Positions 1-6,525 of a DNA stretch of 11,174 nt are shown piece after piece. Each line of letters starts with the position of its first letter. Within the stretch, counting starts at the first letter, position 1. A model generated the notes under the pieces. That model worked only from the letters and a program-made list of their open reading frames with translations, did no database searches and was not told the origin of the DNA. The position numbers and the translations under genes are program-made. Origin of the DNA: Syntrophomonas sp. UBA4911 (GTDB lineage Bacteria > Bacillota > Syntrophomonadia > Syntrophomonadales > Syntrophomonadaceae); assembly GCA_002398105.1 (NCBI GenBank), contig DHCD01000051.1:1-11174 (forward strand). The letters run 5' to 3'.

Positions 1-537
1 AAACAACTGCTCCGCTTTTATATCATCATCTTGCAGAACTTCGGTAAGAACCTTTATTCCCCGCCTCACTTTAGGCCAGGGTACATCCAGCAGAGCATTG
101 CTCAGGCCGTGAACCCCTGCCGGCACCGGGCGCACAATTTTTTCCCGATTGGAATAATAGAACAGAGAGGAGCCATCACCCAGCAAAAAATTAAATCCGT
201 TATATGCTTCTCCGCCGGCGGGCAGGCTTTCGATATAAGCTTCAGGACCCATGCTGCTCTTGCTCTGCAGGTAGTCGCGAACCAGACGCCCCCGTGACGG
301 AGCCTGGGGCTGATAACGGGAAGGGTCCCGATAATTGGTCAGGGCGGCAAACCTGCCGGTCGTGGTGACTCCCATCCAGGTCCCCCCCTCCTGCAAGTCC
401 TTTCCCGCCAGGATATCAGGAGCTTCCGGCCAGAAGGCTGCCGGCCGGGTGGGGCGCTTATAAAACTCATCCCGATTGGCCGCTATCACCAACTGATAGC
501 GGGGATGGCTGTTGTAAGCCAAAAGTATCAGGCACAT
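1..537 (-). CDS. NRDE (TANGO2-like) family protein, C-terminus cut by window edge
   Basis: The reading frame starts at an ATG (537-535) preceded by GAGGTG seven bases upstream, and is open to the left edge (179 codons, no stop), so the C-terminal part is missing. The protein begins MCLILLAYNSHP and carries AANRDEFYKRPT at about residues 18-29, then GGTWMGV and FAALTNYRDP, the hallmarks of the NRDE family (formerly DUF833), which includes eukaryotic TANGO2. Members run about 230-270 residues, so roughly a quarter is lost. Cys2, exposed after Met removal, is conserved in the family and has suggested an Ntn-hydrolase-like fold; the bacterial activity is not established. Eukaryotic TANGO2/HRG-9 has been linked to heme movement. 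The gene lies 107 bp downstream of the nitroreductase in the same direction with no obvious terminator between them, so it may be the last known member of that unit. The family call is firm; the function is unknown. Confidence 0.9.
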   Translation of the reverse strand, partial: MCLILLAYNSHPRYQLVIAANRDEFYKRPTRPAAFWPEAPDILAGKDLQEGGTWMGVTTTGRFAALTNYRDPSRYQPQAPSRGRLVRDYLQSKSSMGPEAYIESLPAGGEAYNGFNFLLGDGSSLFYYSNREKIVRPVPAGVHGLSNALLDVPWPKVRRGIKVLTEVLQDDDIKAEQLF

Positions 538-644
538 AATTCCACCTCGTTAAATAAAATTACCGGTGGTAGTACGATCTAGATATTGACCATTCATTCG
601 CTAAGTTCTTTTGTAAGCTTAATTTTTTCACGACAAGCGGGAAG

Positions 645-1844
645 TTATTCTCCGATAATCAATTCCATTACGTCACGCCGCATACTCTGCGGAACTTCTT
701 GGGCGGGCTGGCCTAAGCGAACTAACATTTGAATAGTTCCTCCCTCAGGCGCATAGTCTTGATGGATCTCGCTATAGAGCTGGTTCATTTCAGGGTATTC
801 CTCCAGAACCTGACTGAGCGGCTGCATAACCAAGCCTTGCTGCCGAGCTGCCAGGATCATTTTGCTGTAAAGCATACCGCTTTTGACCTGACTTAAACGG
901 GTATTATCCTTCGTAATGATCATGGCATAAGCGGGGGTATTATCTACCCCTGTCTGAGCAGACTTAATAAACGTATCCGCTGCCGCTTTTCCGCTGTTCA
1001 GGGAAGGGAAAAGGGTGACCAGTCCCTGCATAAGATGCTTCATGATTCCTGAAGTACCCTGCCCTTCAACGGAAAAACCATAGCGATATTTGTTTTTTTC
1101 ATATTCATTGGCGCGAAAGATGGCTTCCGTCTCTTCCATGACCCGATTCACGCCTGCTTCAATGAAGGCTCCCTTCATAACGTAGTCTCCTAATTTGTCC
1201 AGGTCTTCTTTATCCTGAAAAATCTTTATAGTCATATTATCATCGGTATTTATATTTTTCAGCTCATTGATCTGTTCAGGGCTCAGCTTGGCGGACTGAT
1301 AGGGCGCTCTATTGGTATCCGGTAAAAACATATAGTCGTAAAGAGAGGCCTTGGCAGGAGTGGCCTTAGTGAGCGCGATCTGGGCTACCGGCATGGCATC
1401 CATGCTCTCATCCAATTTGGGCTCGTCGTAAACGCCTTGAGGGAACAATTCTATATTCGTTTTATACCCTGATTCAGGTCCGGCGATATTGATATACTCT
1501 AAAAAAGCACCTTGGGTAATCATCATTTGCCGGGCAAAAGGGTCCACCTCTTTTGTTTGGCGCTCGCTGTCGGCATATAGGTAAAACACTTCGGGGTCGT
1601 CCTTATCCAGCCGTATTTTCCAGGGCTGCATGTTATGGCCGTTGGCGGCCAGCAGCCCGTGGGCCGTAAGCTTAATTCTCGGGTCGTCGAATTTCGAGGC
1701 GTAATCCTTTTTCCAGGGCTCCAGATATGTGGATTCCTTAAAAGCGCCGCTTATGATCAACAAAGCGACAACGGCAATTACTATAAAAGCAATTATGCCA
1801 ATGATTATAACCCCCGTTGTTTTTACCAGTCCCTGCTTTGCCAT
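645..1844 (-). CDS. Membrane-anchored Acg-type nitroreductase family protein
   Basis: The 399-residue protein starts at an ATG with CGGAG eight to nine bases upstream. Residues 11-33 are a single very hydrophobic segment after a short basic N-terminus, so it is probably a signal anchor with the catalytic domain outside the membrane. Residues 61-76 (AHGLLAANGHNMQPWK) match the FMN-phosphate-binding motif of nitroreductases (the usual form is A..AP.SHN.QPW). The C-terminal part, with MILAARQQGLVMQPLSQ and MLVRLGQPAQEVPQSMRR, matches the closing region of the Acg/Rv3131 subfamily, in which the two flavin-reductase halves sit on one chain. Acg-like proteins may store FMN rather than reduce substrates, so enzyme activity is not assured. 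It lies 77 bp after the CbiE/CbiT-like gene, in the same direction and without a visible terminator. Substrate and partners are unknown. Confidence 0.8.
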   Translation of the reverse strand: MAKQGLVKTTGVIIIGIIAFIVIAVVALLIISGAFKESTYLEPWKKDYASKFDDPRIKLTAHGLLAANGHNMQPWKIRLDKDDPEVFYLYADSERQTKEVDPFARQMMITQGAFLEYINIAGPESGYKTNIELFPQGVYDEPKLDESMDAMPVAQIALTKATPAKASLYDYMFLPDTNRAPYQSAKLSPEQINELKNINTDDNMTIKIFQDKEDLDKLGDYVMKGAFIEAGVNRVMEETEAIFRANEYEKNKYRYGFSVEGQGTSGIMKHLMQGLVTLFPSLNSGKAAADTFIKSAQTGVDNTPAYAMIITKDNTRLSQVKSGMLYSKMILAARQQGLVMQPLSQVLEEYPEMNQLYSEIHQDYAPEGGTIQMLVRLGQPAQEVPQSMRRDVMELIIGE

Positions 1845-1921
1845 TTCAATTACTCCGTTTCTGTTTGTATGCCTTAAATCAGCATATTAACCGCCCCTGC
1901 CAGGAGACCGCAGCGTTATTA

Positions 1922-2830
1922 CTATCCTTTAACGCTTCGGGCCGAAATCAGCCAGGGAGCCGGAAAGGGCTCCATCATTTTTTTACTGTTGACCCGCGAT
2001 ACCGCTATATGGATGGCTTCCGTGCGCTCCAGGCCGTTTTCCCGAAGCAGAGCGGGAAGAGAGGTTAGAATTTCGAAGTCCAATGTATAGACGACAAAAT
2101 CCATGGCAGGATTTAGGGCCAAGAGGCTCTTTATTTCACTGCCGATCCGTGGAGAAGCCACTATAAACGCTATGTCCGGCGCCGGCAAATTATTCAGGGT
2201 ACTGTCTTCCAGAGATTCAACCACTATTACATTGTTCAGGCCAAATTTATCGACATTACATTGCATGGTAGTCCGATCCCGGCGATCATATTCCACCGCA
2301 ATGACACTGCCCTCAGCAGCGATCATGGCCGCCTCCACCGCGATGCTCTCACCTGAGATTATACATATATTATCCCGGTCCCCCAGGTTGAGCTTACTCA
2401 TTATGATAGCCCGTACTTCCCGGCACACATACTGAACCGAGCCGCAGGAGAAACGGCTGTTCTCCATACCTATCTGATAATTCGTGGCCGCATGGGGATT
2501 CACGATCAACATGGCTGCGGAGGCATTGATCCCGCGGTTGATCATGTCGGAGAGCTTGTCGTGCTTGATCGGGCCTTCCGGATCTGAGCCCTCATTGTAC
2601 CAGATATCGCATTCTCCCAGTTCCGCATTCCACATGTCGTAGAAGATCTCCGGATGTCCGGCATCGGTAAAGACCAGTACGGCCCGGTTGCTCATAACGG
2701 TGGGAATCAGGTTCTTATTCTTCCCGGTAATATCCAGCATCTTAAGTTTTGCCAGGTTGACGGGGGCGTTTTGGGAAAAATACTGGAGCCAGGATAAAAT
2801 GACTTCATTGGTAAACATGGTTGGTTCCAC
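1922..2830 (-). CDS. Degenerate CbiE/CbiT (CobL-like) methyltransferase-related protein
   Basis: The best start is GTG at 2830, because AAGGAGG lies eight bases upstream. An in-frame ATG at 2860 has no ribosome site, and the Shine-Dalgarno would then be inside the gene. The product is about 302 residues. Residues 50-111 (AVLVFTDAGHPEIFYDMW, GECDIWYNEG, MLIVNP) resemble the C-terminal half of CbiE tetrapyrrole methylases. Residues 119-302 follow CbiT throughout: GMENSRF, CREVRAIIMSKLNL, AVEAAMIAAEGSVIAVEYD, FGLNNVIVVES and the ending HIAVSRVNSKKMMEPFPAPW. CbiT methylates and decarboxylates precorrins in cobalamin synthesis. Here the N-terminal half of CbiE is absent and the SAM glycine loop (normally near D.G.GTG) reads ICIISGES, so SAM binding is doubtful. 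It sits 69 bp after porB, apparently in the same transcript. It may be a regulatory or cofactor-handling paralogue; the role is not known. Confidence 0.72.
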   Translation of the reverse strand: MEPTMFTNEVILSWLQYFSQNAPVNLAKLKMLDITGKNKNLIPTVMSNRAVLVFTDAGHPEIFYDMWNAELGECDIWYNEGSDPEGPIKHDKLSDMINRGINASAAMLIVNPHAATNYQIGMENSRFSCGSVQYVCREVRAIIMSKLNLGDRDNICIISGESIAVEAAMIAAEGSVIAVEYDRRDRTTMQCNVDKFGLNNVIVVESLEDSTLNNLPAPDIAFIVASPRIGSEIKSLLALNPAMDFVVYTLDFEILTSLPALLRENGLERTEAIHIAVSRVNSKKMMEPFPAPWLISARSVKG

Positions 2831-2899
2831 AGGCAAAACCTCCTTATCACCAGTTATCATACCATATTTTTTGATTTTATTTCCAGCGTCAGCTCAAGT

Positions 2900-3838
2900 T
2901 TAAACGCCGGTGCGCTCCAGCAAGCTTTCCCACTTTTGATCCACATAGGCTTGGGCTTCTGCAATCATCCACTCGTTGCCGGGCTTAAACATATGGCGGA
3001 ATCTTCCCTGAGGACGGAGGAAGTCTTCCACGGGCAGCTTTTTCTTAGGGGTATAGGTCATACGCCATACGCCCTCCTCCACTTCGAAAAGAGGCCAGAC
3101 GCAGGTATCCACCGCCAGCTTAGTGATCTCCGCCAGTTGGGCCATGGGGTAATCCCAGCCGCGGGGACAGGGGGATAATATGTTCAGAAAACAAGGCCCT
3201 TCGGTATAGATGGCCTTGTAAGACTTGGTGTGCAGATCCTTGAAATTGCCTATCGGGGCAGTCTGAGCCACATAAGGAATATGATGCGCCACCAAAATCT
3301 CGGTCAGATCTTTTTTATTCTGTTTCTTGCCCTGCCCCGCCGAACCTATCGGTGTGGTAGTGGTACGGGCAAAACGGGAGGTCGAAGATGAGCGCTGGAT
3401 GCCGGTATTCATGTAAGCCTCGTTGTCATAGCAGACGTAGACCATGTCATGACCGCGTTCCATAGCGCCGGACAGGGATTGCAGCCCTATATCATAGGTA
3501 CCGCCGTCACCGGCAAAAGTGATGAACTTGACGGTTCCTTCCACCTTGCCGCGGCGTTTTAAAGCGTTATAGGCTGCTTCCACGCCGGAACAGGTAGCGG
3601 CGGAGTTTTCAAAGGCAGAATGAATATAGCTGTCCATATAGGCCGTGTAAGGATAGATAAAGGTGGAGACCTCCAGGCAGCTGGTAGCATTGACCACCAC
3701 GGCCCGGTCCTCTTTATCCAGAGCCCGCAGAACCCCGGACACCACAATCCCGGCGCCGCAGCCGGCGCAGAGTCGATGCCCTCCGGTGAGACGGGCCGGT
3801 TTTTCTACTTCCCGTTTCAGGTTATATACCGTGCTCAT
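2900..3838 (-). CDS. porB: 2-Oxoacid:ferredoxin oxidoreductase, beta (TPP) subunit
   Basis: This subunit binds thiamine pyrophosphate and a proximal [4Fe-4S] cluster, and catalyses decarboxylation of a 2-oxoacid to acyl-CoA plus reduced ferredoxin, or the reverse carboxylation. The 312-residue length is typical. Cys24 and Cys27 (CAGCG), Cys54 (ATSCLE) and Cys224 (SPCPRGW) are the four expected cluster ligands. The TPP/Mg signature runs from GDGG at residues 110-113 to YDNEAYMNTG at 137-146, and QRSSSTSRFARTTTTPIG follows as in PorB proteins. The ATG overlaps the porA stop as ATGA and has GGAGGAG just upstream, so translation is coupled and subunits are probably made in equal amounts. The sequence does not by itself distinguish pyruvate from 2-oxobutyrate or branched-chain 2-oxoacids; the isoleucine T-box argues for a link to isoleucine precursors. 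Confidence 0.93.
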   Translation of the reverse strand: MSTVYNLKREVEKPARLTGGHRLCAGCGAGIVVSGVLRALDKEDRAVVVNATSCLEVSTFIYPYTAYMDSYIHSAFENSAATCSGVEAAYNALKRRGKVEGTVKFITFAGDGGTYDIGLQSLSGAMERGHDMVYVCYDNEAYMNTGIQRSSSTSRFARTTTTPIGSAGQGKKQNKKDLTEILVAHHIPYVAQTAPIGNFKDLHTKSYKAIYTEGPCFLNILSPCPRGWDYPMAQLAEITKLAVDTCVWPLFEVEEGVWRMTYTPKKKLPVEDFLRPQGRFRHMFKPGNEWMIAEAQAYVDQKWESLLERTGV

Positions 3839-5025
3839 GCTATCTCCTCCCTTGACCTCTGTCCCATATGGGTATATAGCGGTCCGACCTCGCCGGTGGC
3901 AGCAATGGCCGCCAGCCGGGCGAATACTTTTTCGATATCCTCGGTCTTTACGTCGCGGCCGCCCAGACCGTAAACGATATTGATCATATAGGGGCGTTCC
4001 TGCAGATCATACAAAGCGCTGCGGGTCTCGGCAAATAAAGGACCACCGCTGGCGGAAAAACCTTCGGACTTATCCATGACGGCTACCGCCCTGGTCCCCG
4101 CCAGAGCCCGGGCCAGTTCCTCACCCGGGAAAGGACGGAATACTCTGATTTTGACCAGCCCGGCCTTTACCCCGGCCTCCCGCAGCTTGTCGACGGCCGC
4201 TTTGGCAGTTCCGGCACTGGAGCCAATCAGAACCAAAGCCAATTCGGCATCTTCCATTCTGTATTCTTCAAACAGGCCGTAGCGCCGGCCGGAAATTTTT
4301 TCAAAATCCGCGGCCACTTCCAGTATGCGGGTCTTGGCCGCTTTCATAGCCTCCGCCTCCAGGACCTTGTGTTCCATGTAGTAGGGACTCACATCGTAAG
4401 GTCCTACCGCCAGCGGATTCTCTTTTTTCAGCAGATAGTTTTCCGGGTTATATTCCCCGATAAACCTGCGCACCGCTTCCGTCTCCAAAAGCTCTATATT
4501 CTCTACCGCATGGCTGGTAATGAAGCCGTCCATACAGGTCATCACCGGTAAGCGCACGCTTAAGTGTTCGCCGATAGGCATGGCCATGAGAAAATTATCG
4601 TAGGCTTCCTGATTATTTTCGGCGTAAATTTGGATCCAGCCGGAATCACGGGCTCCCATAGAGTCGGAATGGTCGTTGTTTATATTAATGGGCCCGGAAA
4701 GTGCCCGGTTGACGCAAGCCAAGGCAATAGGCAGGCGGCAGGAAGCCGCCACATACAGAAGTTCGTACATCAGGGCCAGCCCGCAGGATGAAGTGGCACA
4801 AACCGATCTGGCTCCTGCCGCTTGCGCCGCAATGCATACCGACATGGAGCTGTGCTCGGACTCCACGGTTACGAATTCAGTGTCTACCTCGCCGTTAGCC
4901 GCATACTGGGCGAAGTATTCAGGAATTTCGGTGGAGGGAGTGATGGGAAAGGCTCCCATAACATCAGGGTTTATTTGCTTCATGGCATAAGCTACGGCTT
5001 CGTTGCCGGAAAGACGGCTGCTCAT
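3835..5025 (-). CDS. porA: 2-Oxoacid:ferredoxin oxidoreductase, alpha subunit
   Basis: The start is ATG at 5025, which overlaps the porD stop (ATGA) and has GGGAGGTG upstream, giving MSSRLSGNEA and 396 residues. A longer in-frame start at 5070 adds 15 unrelated residues inside porD and is disfavoured. Residues 26-36 (FPITPSTEIPE) and 54-60 (VESEHSS) are the substrate/TPP-contact motifs of the PorA family. TSSCGL (78-83), NRALSGPININNDHSD (106-121) and RDSGWIQIYAENNQEAYD (126-143) are also standard. The C-terminal domain (LVLIGSSAGTAKAAVDKLREAG, KIRVFRPFP, VMDKSEGFS) is the transketolase-C-like domain. This subunit forms the heterotetramer core with PorB and binds CoA and substrate. Paralogues accept pyruvate, 2-oxoisovalerate or 2-oxobutyrate, so the symbol is used for family rather than proven substrate. 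Confidence 0.93.
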   Translation of the reverse strand: MSSRLSGNEAVAYAMKQINPDVMGAFPITPSTEIPEYFAQYAANGEVDTEFVTVESEHSSMSVCIAAQAAGARSVCATSSCGLALMYELLYVAASCRLPIALACVNRALSGPININNDHSDSMGARDSGWIQIYAENNQEAYDNFLMAMPIGEHLSVRLPVMTCMDGFITSHAVENIELLETEAVRRFIGEYNPENYLLKKENPLAVGPYDVSPYYMEHKVLEAEAMKAAKTRILEVAADFEKISGRRYGLFEEYRMEDAELALVLIGSSAGTAKAAVDKLREAGVKAGLVKIRVFRPFPGEELARALAGTRAVAVMDKSEGFSASGGPLFAETRSALYDLQERPYMINIVYGLGGRDVKTEDIEKVFARLAAIAATGEVGPLYTHMGQRSREEIA

Positions 5026-5330
5026 CTGGCCACACCTCCCGTCACCATAGTAATCGCCGGGAAGGGGCACACATTCTCACAAATGCCGCAACCTTTGCAG
5101 TGCATATAATCAAAGTCCAGACGTTTCCCGTCCTGCACCGGGATAGCACTGTCCGGGCAGAAGGGAACACAAAGCATACAGTGTTTACAGGCCTGGGCAT
5201 GAAAAACGGGCGTATTGCTCCGCCAGGCGCCGGTATCAAAGTTCCGGGCCGTTCCCGGCTCGTAGATCTCCCCGCCGGGAGTCAGATCCTGCCAGGGGGT
5301 ATGTTCATTGATATCCTTCGCATAAATCAT
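5022..5330 (-). CDS. porD: 2-Oxoacid:ferredoxin oxidoreductase, delta subunit (2x[4Fe-4S] ferredoxin)
   Basis: The 102-residue protein carries two complete [4Fe-4S] binding motifs: Cys48, 51, 54 and 58 (CKHCMLCVPFCP) and Cys78, 81, 84 and 88 (CKGCGICENVCP). Each set's fourth cysteine completes the other cluster, as in bacterial ferredoxins. About 45 residues precede the first motif (TPWQDLTPGGEI and TGAWRSNTPVF), which is the usual N-terminal extension of PorD subunits that docks on the oxidoreductase. The subunit passes electrons between the PorB cluster and soluble ferredoxin. The gene overlaps porC upstream and porA downstream by ATGA junctions. The order gamma-delta-alpha-beta is the one seen in archaeal and Thermotoga-type four-subunit enzymes, not the single-chain PFOR common in other clostridia. 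Confidence 0.94.
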   Translation of the reverse strand: MIYAKDINEHTPWQDLTPGGEIYEPGTARNFDTGAWRSNTPVFHAQACKHCMLCVPFCPDSAIPVQDGKRLDFDYMHCKGCGICENVCPFPAITMVTGGVAR

Positions 5331-5911
5331 CCTACCTGCACCTCATCCATGGATTTTTTCAGTGTTGCCATATTGCCCTCAATAACCTGGGGTTTGTCAG
5401 CAAATTTATGTTTAAAGGATTCTTCTATATGGGCTAAAAAACGCTCGGTTTCCAAAACACCGCTCACCTTGACCGCAGCGGCCAGCATAGGGGTATTGGG
5501 GAAGTTTCGGCCCAGAGTCTCTTCCGAAATGCGGCGGGCATCCAGGGTACAGACTTTTCCGCTCCATCCCCCCAGCCGGAGACGCATTTCCTGGGGAGAA
5601 CAGGGAGTGTTGATGATTATCGCCCCGCCCTCTTTCAGTCCTCCGGTAACGTCGACGTTGTCCAACAGGCTCTCATCCACCACCACCACATAGTCGGGAT
5701 AGTAAATGTTGGAATGGATGCTGCACCGTTTTTCACTGATGCGATTATAAGCCGTAATCGGAGCTCCCATACGTTCCGGGCCATACTCCGGGAATCCCTG
5801 CACAAATTTCCCTTCTAAACCGGCCACATCCGCCAGCAGCAGGCAGGCCGACTTGGCTCCCTGTCCGCCCCGGCCGTGCCAGCGAATCTCTACCATATCA
5901 TTGCTTGCCAT
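5327..5911 (-). CDS. porC: 2-Oxoacid:ferredoxin oxidoreductase, gamma subunit
   Basis: The 194-residue protein is full length for the gamma family (also called PorG). VEIRWHGRGGQGAKSAC at residues 7-23 is the diagnostic glycine-rich motif, followed by GKFVQGFPEYGPERMGAP (34-51) and the later VVVDESLLD and LAAAVKVSGV stretches. In the enzyme this domain binds CoA at the interface with the other subunits. The ATG at 5911 has TGGAGG about nine bases upstream, a clear ribosome site. It is the first gene of the operon, about 180 bp downstream of the T-box terminator, so its expression should depend on read-through of that terminator. The gene ends in an ATGA overlap with porD. Confidence 0.93.
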   Translation of the reverse strand: MASNDMVEIRWHGRGGQGAKSACLLLADVAGLEGKFVQGFPEYGPERMGAPITAYNRISEKRCSIHSNIYYPDYVVVVDESLLDNVDVTGGLKEGGAIIINTPCSPQEMRLRLGGWSGKVCTLDARRISEETLGRNFPNTPMLAAAVKVSGVLETERFLAHIEESFKHKFADKPQVIEGNMATLKKSMDEVQVG

Positions 5912-5955
5912 TGCCTTTTCCTCCAGTCATATTATGATTGATAAAACTACCAGAT

Positions 5956-6032
5956 AGGCGCGTTCCCTTAGCGCGCGCCTGTACCCGCAAGGGGCAGGCC
6001 GCAGCTCTAAGGAGCAAGCTCCCAAGAGCTGC
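5956..6032. repeat. Cluster of three GC-rich hairpins in the porC 5' untranslated region
   Basis: Three stem-loops lie in a row between the T-box terminator and porC. The first pairs AGGCGCG (5956-5962) with CGCGCCT (5974-5980). The second pairs GCCTG (5977-5981) with CAGGC (5995-5999) and has an inner CCC-GCAA-GGG stem; it shares bases with the first, so the two exclude each other. The third pairs GCAGCTCT (6001-6008) with AGAGCTGC (6025-6032), with an inner GGAGC/GCTCC stem. No T-run follows, so these are not simple terminators. They may be a dispersed palindromic repeat or mRNA-stabilising or processing structures. Confidence 0.6.
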
Positions 6033-6056
6033 GCTCGCAGTACTTTGAGCCTTAGC

Positions 6057-6078
6057 AATTGCCATAAATATGGCAATT
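6057..6078. repeat. Perfect 10-bp inverted repeat with 2-nt centre
   Basis: AATTGCCATA (6057-6066) and TATGGCAATT (6069-6078) are exact reverse complements around AA. The repeat begins some 13 bases past the T-box terminator's T-rich tail in the transcribed direction. It could be a protein-binding palindrome or a weak secondary hairpin; no family was recognised. Confidence 0.5.
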
Positions 6079-6090
6079 CAATAATCTTAC

Positions 6091-6130
6091 AAAGCAAAAA
6101 GGCTTCCGTCCCATAAAGGGACGAAAGCCT
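6091..6130 (-). terminator. T-box intrinsic terminator
   Basis: On the minus strand a 13-bp stem (6130-6118 with 6112-6100, one G-U pair) closes a 5-nt loop and is followed by TTTTTGCTTT. The bases CGTCCC at 6123-6118 in its 5' arm are also the 3' partner of the T-box antiterminator, so terminator and antiterminator are mutually exclusive, as required for this riboswitch class. Confidence 0.92.
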
Positions 6131-6352
6131 AAAAGACATTCGCTATACCACCCATTAATACGACATACCATCATATGCGTTCCCGGTGACGGGGGAAAAC
6201 CGTCGGAGCCTACTGGATCAATCGTTCGGTCCGCAGCTCAGGAGTGATTTTCGGATTCAGACTACTGGTACCGGGCTTGCACCCTCTCCGGCTCGCTGCA
6301 ACGTTCGGCTGAAACGTACTCTCTCCGTCAATGCCTTTGCAATTTCGATTTA
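6091..6352 (-). promoter_or_regulatory. T-box leader, probably tRNA-Ile (specifier AUC)
   Basis: Read on the minus strand, the leader has the conserved T-box parts in order. GGAGAGAGTACG (about 6327-6316) is the AGTA-type bulge region of stem I. AGCGAGCCGGAGAGGGTGCA with AGCCCGGTACC is the distal stem I arm. GAAAATCACTCCTGAGCTGC (6253-6234) holds the specifier loop, with ATC at 6248-6246 followed by the usual purine. GACGG/CCGTC (6204-6200 with 6192-6188) is stem III. The T-box proper, GGGTGGTATAGCG (6153-6141), forms the antiterminator: GGG with CCC (6120-6118) and GCG with CGT (6123-6121) around the bulge TGGTATA. TGGT matches a tRNA ending ACCA, and tRNA-Ile has discriminator A. Uncharged tRNA-Ile should favour read-through into porC. 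The class call is firm; the specifier depends on alignment of the loop. Confidence 0.9.
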
Positions 6353-6358
6353 TAAATA

Positions 6359-6387
6359 AATATACCCATTTGCCTGGGCTTTGTCAA
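6359..6387 (-). promoter_or_regulatory. Sigma-A-type promoter of the T-box operon
   Basis: On the minus strand, TTGACA (6387-6382) and TATATT (6364-6359) are separated by exactly 17 bp. The expected start near 6352 is about 25 bases before the first T-box stem I elements, as is usual. This is a near-consensus housekeeping promoter, which fits control by termination rather than by initiation. The 180 bp to its right, up to the CarD promoter, hold no gene. Confidence 0.85.
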
Positions 6388-6525
6388 TACTCATCATGAT
6401 TTTCAGGAAGCCATGGAAAACTTCCGTTTTTCTTCGGGCATGAAGATCACCCCTGTTTTCTGAAATTGGCTGTGTAATTGTGCCTGCTGGCAAAAATTTA
6501 CTTTCATACACCTTTTTAGGTTTTT

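Noticed and set aside
31..297. 88-codon plus-strand frame at the left edge
   Set aside because: It is antisense to the NRDE gene, whose conserved motifs are clear on the other strand; there is no ribosome site.
2831..2860. ATG at 2860 as start of the CbiE/T-like gene
   Set aside because: There is no Shine-Dalgarno before it, whereas AAGGAGG lies inside that extension at perfect distance from the GTG at 2830.
5026..5070. 15-residue N-terminal extension of porA
   Set aside because: It lies in the porD coding region out of frame, does not resemble PorA, and the ATG at 5025 has both a ribosome site and the ATGA coupling seen at the other junctions.
5927..6139. 70-codon minus-strand reading frame across the T-box terminator region
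   Set aside because: It runs through the terminator and hairpins, has no ribosome site and no recognisable protein; the RNA element explains the sequence.
6406..6431. GGAAG/CTTCC hairpin followed by GTTTTT, read as a plus-strand terminator
   Set aside because: The stem is only 5 bp with a 10-base loop, and no plus-strand gene ends upstream of it.
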